Assembly: GCA_947258945.1 (NCBI GenBank)
Contig: CAMYKJ010000007.1
Coordinates: 1 to 11,459, forward strand
Source of the DNA: an uncultured Ectothiorhodospiraceae bacterium
GTDB taxonomy: Bacteria > Pseudomonadota > Gammaproteobacteria > UBA9214
DNA: 11,459 bases
Direction: 5' to 3'
Below the pieces are notes generated by a model, which was not told the DNA's origin, made no database searches, and saw only the letters and a list, made by a program, of their open reading frames with translations. Each line of letters starts with the position of its first letter. Positions within the stretch are counted from its first letter, which is position 1. Both the position numbers and the translations under genes were made by a program. Of the stretch, positions 7,380-11,459 are shown piece by piece.

Positions 7380-8120
7380 ATGAATGACGAACAATTACTC
7401 CGTTACAGCCGGCAGATCATGCTGCCGCAGGTGGATGTTGCCGGCCAGGAGAAACTGCTCGACTCGCGCATGCTGATTATCGGTGCCGGCGGACTGGGTT
7501 CACCGGCCGCCATGTACCTGGCCACCGCCGGTGTTGGCCACCTGGTCATCGTGGACTACGACAACGTCGAACTGTCCAACCTGCAGCGCCAGCTGTTACA
7601 CCGCGATCAGGATGTCGGACGCAACAAGGCGGAATCCGCACGTGACACGCTGACAGCCGTCAACCCGGAGATCACCGTCACGGCAATCCCTGCAAGGCTC
7701 ACCGGCAAGCAACTGGACGCGGAGGCAAAAGCCGCCGCTGTCGTGCTCGACTGCAGTGACAACTTTGCCACCCGTTTCGAGATCAACCGGGCGTGCGTGC
7801 AACAGCGCACGCCACTGGTCTCGGGTGCCGCGGTACGCTTCGAGGGACAGCTGTCGGTCTTCGACAGCCGGGACAAGGACAGCCCCTGCTACCGCTGCCT
7901 CTACGAGGAAGGTATCGAGGAAGACGAAACCTGCACGGAAAACGGGGTACTTTCCCCCGTGGTGGGTATTATCGGGGCCATGCAGGCGCTGGAGGCCCTC
8001 AAGCTGGTACTGTCAACCGGCAACGGCCTGTCGGGCCGACTGCTGCTGTTTGACGGCCTGGCGCATGACTGGCGCACGCTAAACCTGACCCGTGATCCCG
8101 CCTGCCCGGTATGTCACTGA
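7380..8120 (+). CDS. moeB: Adenylyltransferase MoeB (ThiF/HesA/MoeB family)
   Basis: MoeB adenylates the C-terminal glycine of MoaD for molybdopterin synthase recharging; close paralogues ThiF act on ThiS. The protein has 246 residues, against 249 in E. coli MoeB. The N-terminal LLRYSRQIML and nucleotide-binding GAGGLGS (35-41) are clear. SNLQRQ at 66-71 carries conserved phosphate-contacting residues, and DCSDN (124-128) the metal/ATP-contacting Asp. Zinc-binding cysteines occur as CYRC (170-173) and CPVC (242-245), and ETCTENGVLSP holds the conserved Cys185. No MoaD or ThiS gene is adjacent; I chose MoeB from overall similarity and because moeB follows prmC in P. aeruginosa. The ATG at 7380 gives the normal N-terminus; an upstream TTG at 7344 lies inside the repeat arm. 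The last 42 bp overlap the convergent pdxB end. Confidence 0.88.
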   Translation: MNDEQLLRYSRQIMLPQVDVAGQEKLLDSRMLIIGAGGLGSPAAMYLATAGVGHLVIVDYDNVELSNLQRQLLHRDQDVGRNKAESARDTLTAVNPEITVTAIPARLTGKQLDAEAKAAAVVLDCSDNFATRFEINRACVQQRTPLVSGAAVRFEGQLSVFDSRDKDSPCYRCLYEEGIEEDETCTENGVLSPVVGIIGAMQALEALKLVLSTGNGLSGRLLLFDGLAHDWRTLNLTRDPACPVCH

Positions 8121-9275
8121 TTCGCTGCTCACACACACCTCGCGAAAGCCCAGTTCCTCCAGCACGCGTGCCGCCGCCGGCACCGCAGCAGCCAGCCTTA
8201 CCGTCATTGCCGAAAACTCGCGCCTGACCGGGTACTCCTTGCGCAAGCGGTCAAAAAAGGCCGGTCGTTCATCCTGCATCACATCCTTGATTGCACGGAG
8301 GTTTGCATCGTCTGTGCGTATGTCATAGCAGGCCAGCACGGCCGCACGCACCGTTTCGAACCAGTCATTCGGATCGGTCACGGCCAGCTCGATTGGCGCT
8401 GCAGGCGGCAGGACGCTGTCCACCCGCCAGGCGCACTCCTGGCCGAGGAATTCACAGGCAGCCCGGTAAATCATTTCGGTGCCGCGCAGCTTGCCATCGA
8501 GGCTGTAACCGCCGATATGCGCTGTGGCAAGGGCCACCCGGTCCATCAGCTCCAGGCTGATTGCCGGCTCACCTTCCCAGACATCCAGCACCACCGCGGC
8601 ATCCGGACACCGCGCCAGCCAGGCAACCAGTGCCGGATTGTCAGCAACCGCGCCGCGCGAGGTATTCAGCAAGATCGCATCCTGCTTGAGCCGCGCCAGA
8701 AAATCCGCATCGACCAGGTGATGCGTCGGCCATTGGCCGTTTCGCGTATAGGGCACGTGCACGGTCACAATATCCGCCTGCAATACGCTGTCCAGGTCGA
8801 GGTATTCCGTGTGACCACCCTGCGACTGCAACGGCGGGTCGTTCAGCAGGCAACGCATGCCAAGCGCCTCGAGCCTGCGCCGCACCCGGGACCCGACATT
8901 GCCATGCCCGATAATACCGACTGTCTTGCCAGCCGGTTCGAATCCATACCGTTCTGACAGCACCATGACGGCACTGAGGACGTATTCCGCGGCCGAGGTC
9001 GCATTGCTGCCCGGTGCCGTCGAAAAACCGATCCCCCGCTGTGCCAGATAATCGAGGTCGACATGATCGAAGCCGATCGTCGCCGAACCGACGAAGCGGA
9101 CAGACGAGTCCTCCAGCAGTGACTCGTCCACGCGCGTTACCGAGCGCACCAGCAGGACATCCGCATCACGTACCTGTGCGGCATGCAGGCCGCGGCCGGG
9201 AACCAGCGTCACCTCGCCCAGCGCAGCGAAGGCCTCCTCGACACAGGGGATATTTTCGTCAGCAATGATTTTCAT
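8079..9275 (-). CDS. pdxB: Erythronate-4-phosphate dehydrogenase PdxB
   Basis: PdxB oxidises 4-phosphoerythronate to 2-oxo-3-hydroxy-4-phosphobutanoate in the DXP-dependent pyridoxal 5'-phosphate pathway. The protein has 398 residues (E. coli 378) and the D-isomer-specific 2-hydroxyacid dehydrogenase layout. The NAD-binding motif GHGNVGSRV is at 123-131. The catalytic triad residues appear as Arg207 (NTSRGA), Glu236 (WEGEP) and His253 (TAHIGGYS), one residue from the E. coli numbering. A C-terminal dimerisation domain covers about 290-385. The ATG at 9275 gives the family start MKIIADENIP; an upstream in-frame start at 9329 would add residues encoded by repeat element 2 and is rejected. No strong Shine-Dalgarno precedes the ATG. 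The last 42 bp (8079-8120) overlap moeB on the opposite strand. Confidence 0.94.
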   Translation of the reverse strand: MKIIADENIPCVEEAFAALGEVTLVPGRGLHAAQVRDADVLLVRSVTRVDESLLEDSSVRFVGSATIGFDHVDLDYLAQRGIGFSTAPGSNATSAAEYVLSAVMVLSERYGFEPAGKTVGIIGHGNVGSRVRRRLEALGMRCLLNDPPLQSQGGHTEYLDLDSVLQADIVTVHVPYTRNGQWPTHHLVDADFLARLKQDAILLNTSRGAVADNPALVAWLARCPDAAVVLDVWEGEPAISLELMDRVALATAHIGGYSLDGKLRGTEMIYRAACEFLGQECAWRVDSVLPPAAPIELAVTDPNDWFETVRAAVLACYDIRTDDANLRAIKDVMQDERPAFFDRLRKEYPVRREFSAMTVRLAAAVPAAARVLEELGFREVCVSSESVTYRAGGITGQV

Positions 9276-9304
9276 TTGAAGTTCAACATATAGAAAAAAC
9301 CAAC

Positions 9305-9531
9305 CTCGCGCAAAGCCGCCAAGGCGCAAAGAAAGCCAGAATCATAGCCACAGAGCTCACAGGGAGAAACATTAATATTACTAAGGCGTGTAAAGAGAAT
9401 CTCGTCATTCCCGCCGGAGCCTGTCCCCGCGAAGGCGGGGGCGGGAATGACGATAGAAGTTTGTTCTGCGTCTGCGCAAAGAGAAATAATAATTTTGTGT
9501 TTTTCTTCGCGCCTTGGCGGCTTTGCGCGAG
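9305..9531. repeat. Composite inverted-repeat element 2, related to element 1
   Basis: It is bounded by inverted 30-bp arms, 9305-9334 and 9502-9531, with one mismatch; their sequence is the outer block of the element 1 arms. The left side continues into a diverged copy of the inner block (GCCACAGAGCTCACAGGGAGA, from 9347). The right side has lost or scrambled that block. One palindromic repeat A copy lies inside (9403-9452). It fills almost the whole gap between pdxB and gatB, has AT-rich patches unlike the genes, and shows no ORF or clear target duplication. On the minus strand its internal palindrome lies downstream of gatB and could stabilise or end that transcript; the pdxB upstream region includes its left arm. 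Confidence 0.85.
9403..9452 (-). repeat. Palindromic repeat A, copy 2
   Basis: CGTCATTCCCGCC (9403-9415) and GGCGGGAATGACG (9440-9452) form a perfect 13-bp inverted repeat, enclosing CCCCGC-gaag-GCGGGG (9425-9440). It is near-identical, in opposite orientation, to 7047-7093. Confidence 0.88.
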
Positions 9532-9539
9532 ATGTGTTT

Positions 9540-10948
9540 TTACGAATCTAATTGTTTCTTCAGCTGCTCGTTCACCTGTTGCGGATTGGCCTTGCCCTGG
9601 GTGGCCTTCATGACCTGGCCGACGAAGAAGCCCAGCAGTTTCTGCTGGCCGGCGCGGTACTGTTCGACCTGTTTCGGGTTGCTGTCCAGCACCTCGCGGA
9701 TGATCGCCTCGATGGCCGAGGAATCGGATATCTGTTGCAGTCCTTTCTGCTCGATGATCTCGTCGGCAGTGCCCTCGCCGTTCCACATGGCCTCGAATAC
9801 CTGCTTCGCCAGCTTGCCGGAGAGGGTGCCATCCTCGATACGCTGCAGCATGTGGCCCAGCGTGTCCGCACCGACCGGGCTGTCGCCGATCTCGCGGCCG
9901 TCCCGGTTGAGTGCGCCGGCCAGTTCGCCCATAACCCAGTTGGCGGCCAGCTTGCCCTGGCCGCCTGAGGTCGCCACAGTCGCCTCGTAGTATTCCGCCA
10001 TTTCGCGCGTGGCAGTCAGTACACCGGCATCGTAATCCGACAGGCCGTATGCCTTCACGAAACGGTCTTTCTTCGCGTCCGGCAGTTCCGGCAGGCTGTT
10101 CCTGACTGCCTCGATGAACGCCGGCGTGATCTCGACCGGCAACAGGTCCGGGTCCGGGAAATAGCGGTAGTCGTTGGCCTCTTCCTTGGAGCGCATGGGC
10201 CGCGTTTCATATTTGTCGGGATCAAACAGGCGCGTCTCCTGCACCACCTCGCCGCCACCCTCGACCACCATGATCTGGCGTTCGATTTCGAAGTTGATCG
10301 CCTGCTCGACAAAGCGGAACGAGTTGATGTTTTTCAGCTCGCTTCGCGTACCTAACTCCGCCTGCCCTTTCGGCCGTACCGATACGTTGGCATCGCAGCG
10401 GAACGAACCCTCCTGCATATTGCCGTCGCTGATACCGAGGTAACGCACCAGTGAATGTATCTTTTTCATGTAGGCCACGGCCTCTTTCGCCGAGCGCATA
10501 TCCGGTTCCGAGACAATTTCCAGCAGCGGCGTGCCGGCGCGAAATCCTCGTGCAGGGACTTGCCGGCATCCTCCTCGAGGTGCGCACGGGTAATACCGAT
10601 GCGCTTGGTACTGCCGTCTTCCAGCTCGATATCGAGCCAGCCGTCGTGCACGATCGGTAACTCGAACTGGCTGATCTGGTAGCCCTTCGGCAGGTCCGGA
10701 TAGAAATAGTTCTTGCGTGCGAACACGGAACGCGGCGCCACCGTGGAATGCGTGGCCAGGCCGAACATCGCCGCCATGCGTACAACCTCGGCGTTCAGTA
10801 CCGGCAGCACCCCCGGCAGGCCGAGATCAACGGCACAGGCCTGGGTATTGGGCTCGGCACCATAGGTGGTCGAGGCCCCGGAGAAGATCTTGCTGTGCGT
10901 GGCCAGCTGGGTGTGTATCTCCAGCCCGATGACAGTTTCCCATTCCAT
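9540..10948 (-). pseudogene. gatB: Aspartyl/glutamyl-tRNA amidotransferase subunit B, frameshifted by an internal deletion
   Basis: GatB is the tRNA-binding and kinase-like subunit of GatCAB, which converts misacylated Asp-tRNA(Asn) and/or Glu-tRNA(Gln) to the amidated forms. The 5' part (ATG at 10948, with AAGG just upstream) encodes [16 protein letters not shown] to [14 protein letters not shown], residue 136. The 3' part, in another frame, resumes at 10541 with [14 protein letters not shown] and runs 333 codons to TAA at 9540, including [20 protein letters not shown] and a C-terminal YqeY-like tail. By comparison with P. aeruginosa GatB as I recall it, about nine residues (the segment ending GIDLN) plus one base, about 28 nt, are missing at the junction 10540-10543. 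The upstream frame otherwise runs into an unrelated tail and stops near 10466. Everything else looks under coding constraint, so the lesion is recent or an artefact. Confidence 0.85.
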
Positions 10949-10966
10949 ATAATTAACCTTTACCGA

Positions 10967-11068
10967 CTCTCCCTCCCCCTCAGGGGGAGGGCCGGGGAGA
11001 GGGGATCAGAACAGGATGATTGCCTGAACATATCCCCTCTCCCTGTCCCTCTCCCGGAGGGAGAGGGA
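10967..11068. repeat. Inverted pair of C/T-rich palindromic repeats between gatA and gatB
   Basis: The first copy (10967-11014) contains CCCTCCCCCT-c-AGGGGGAGGG (10971-10991), flanked by CTCT and GGGGAGAGGGG. The second (11035-11068) contains TCCCTCTCCC-gga-GGGAGAGGGA (11046-11068), a perfect 10-bp stem with a 3-nt loop. The two copies are inverted relative to each other, about 20 bp apart, and related to 7261-7292. They fill most of the 144-bp gatA-gatB gap, so on the minus-strand transcript they form strong hairpins inside the operon. No U-tract follows, so a classical terminator is not supported. Confidence 0.8.
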
Positions 11069-11092
11069 ACTCATCGTTCATTCATCCGGAAA

Positions 11093-11459
11093 TCATTCAT
11101 AACCATTCGGACACCGCAAATGCCAGTCCGTCACCTGCTGGTACTGGTGGGCGATATTCAGCAGGCGACCTTCAGCAAAGTAATTGCCGACGAGGTGCAG
11201 ACCTGCCGGCATATCGCCGGGCATCCCGGCCGGAACCGACATGGCCGGCAGCCCGGCCAGGTTCACCGCGATGGTATAGATATCAGACAGGTACATGCTA
11301 ACCGGGTCGTCCGCCTTCTCACCGAGTCTGAACGCGGTCGATGGCGCTGTCGGCCCCATGATGACGTCCACCTGCTCGAAGGCCTGCAGGAATTCATCGC
11401 GAATCAGCCGGCGCACCTGCTGGGCCTTCAGATAGTAGGCATCATAGTAACCGGCCGAC
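11093..11459 (-). CDS. gatA: Aspartyl/glutamyl-tRNA amidotransferase subunit A, C-terminal fragment (cut by window edge)
   Basis: GatA is the glutaminase subunit of GatCAB, supplying ammonia for amidation of Asp-tRNA(Asn) or Glu-tRNA(Gln). Only the last 121 residues are inside the window; the family is usually about 480-490 long, so the Ser-Ser-Lys catalytic region lies outside. The visible part reads [19 protein letters not shown], then [14 protein letters not shown], then the conserved [18 protein letters not shown] and [15 protein letters not shown], ending in TGA at 11093. The reading frame is open to the window edge. gatB follows on the same strand after 144 bp, wider than expected for a tight gat operon because of the repeat pair. 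gatC is not in the window. Confidence 0.93.
   Translation of the reverse strand, partial: SAGYYDAYYLKAQQVRRLIRDEFLQAFEQVDVIMGPTAPSTAFRLGEKADDPVSMYLSDIYTIAVNLAGLPAMSVPAGMPGDMPAGLHLVGNYFAEGRLLNIAHQYQQVTDWHLRCPNGYE

Noticed and set aside
6924..7387. Overlapping plus-strand open frames through the repeat element
   Set aside because: They translate the inverted arms and palindromes and have no plausible ribosome binding site or protein-like composition.
7380..8120. Calling this gene thiF instead of moeB
   Set aside because: ThiF and MoeB share all visible motifs; length and position after prmC favour MoeB, but no MoaD or ThiS neighbour settles it.
9276..9329. Upstream start for pdxB adding 18 residues
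   Set aside because: The extra residues come from repeat element 2 and its flank; MKIIADENIP at 9275 is the normal start.
9305..9531. CRISPR array or insertion sequence
   Set aside because: Repeats are inverted rather than regularly spaced direct repeats, no cas or transposase gene is present, and no target duplication was found.
10466..10555. Programmed ribosomal frameshift in gatB
   Set aside because: A frameshift alone would not restore the missing conserved DLN segment, and no slippery heptamer is evident at the junction; deletion or sequence error explains it better.
11046..11068. Rho-independent terminator after gatA
   Set aside because: The hairpin is strong, but no run of U follows on the minus strand, and a second copy of the same repeat comes next.

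Overview
The window looks like a piece of a gammaproteobacterial chromosome with fairly GC-rich coding DNA. The first two thirds follow the gene order I recall for Pseudomonas aeruginosa around hemA: ispE, lolB, a TPR lipoprotein gene, then divergently hemA, prfA, prmC and, after an interruption, moeB. This order plus the protein sequences support Gammaproteobacteria. The genus cannot be read from the window; something in or near the Chromatiales/Pseudomonas part of the class is only an inference.

Layout. Minus-strand operon, 3128 to 1: a TPR lipoprotein gene (LbcA-like), lolB and ispE (3' end outside the window), joined by 4-bp stop/start overlaps. It combines outer-membrane lipoprotein biology with isoprenoid precursor synthesis. 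A divergent intergenic region of about 180 bp (3129-3307) holds three dyads and candidate promoters. Plus-strand operon, 3308 to 6505: hemA (first committed step of C5 tetrapyrrole synthesis), prfA (release factor 1) and prmC (the methyltransferase that modifies the GGQ glutamine of release factors). The last two are an enzyme and its substrate. A small unrecognised Cys/His-rich protein follows (6574-6966) and has a possible heavy-metal-associated-like fold.

From 6967 the DNA changes character. A 385-bp composite element (6977-7361) has terminal inverted arms of about 62 bp and three different palindromic repeats nested inside. A related 227-bp element lies at 9305-9531. Between them sit moeB (plus) and pdxB (minus), converging with a 42-bp overlap of their coding ends. 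Each gene starts within about 30 bp of an element, so the elements supply their upstream DNA.

The right end (minus strand) carries gatA (C-terminal part only) and gatB, two subunits of the tRNA-dependent amidotransferase. They are separated by 144 bp containing a pair of inverted C/T-rich palindromes. gatB is broken as written: about 28 nt encoding the conserved DLNRAG region are missing near 10541, with a frameshift. This is either a real lesion in a gene that is often essential or a sequence or assembly error.

I found no CRISPR array, IS transposase, phage gene, tRNA or rRNA. Most genes are ordinary housekeeping genes. The unusual content is the nested repeat elements, the small Cys/His-rich protein, the gatB lesion and the dyad-rich hemA/lbcA promoter region.
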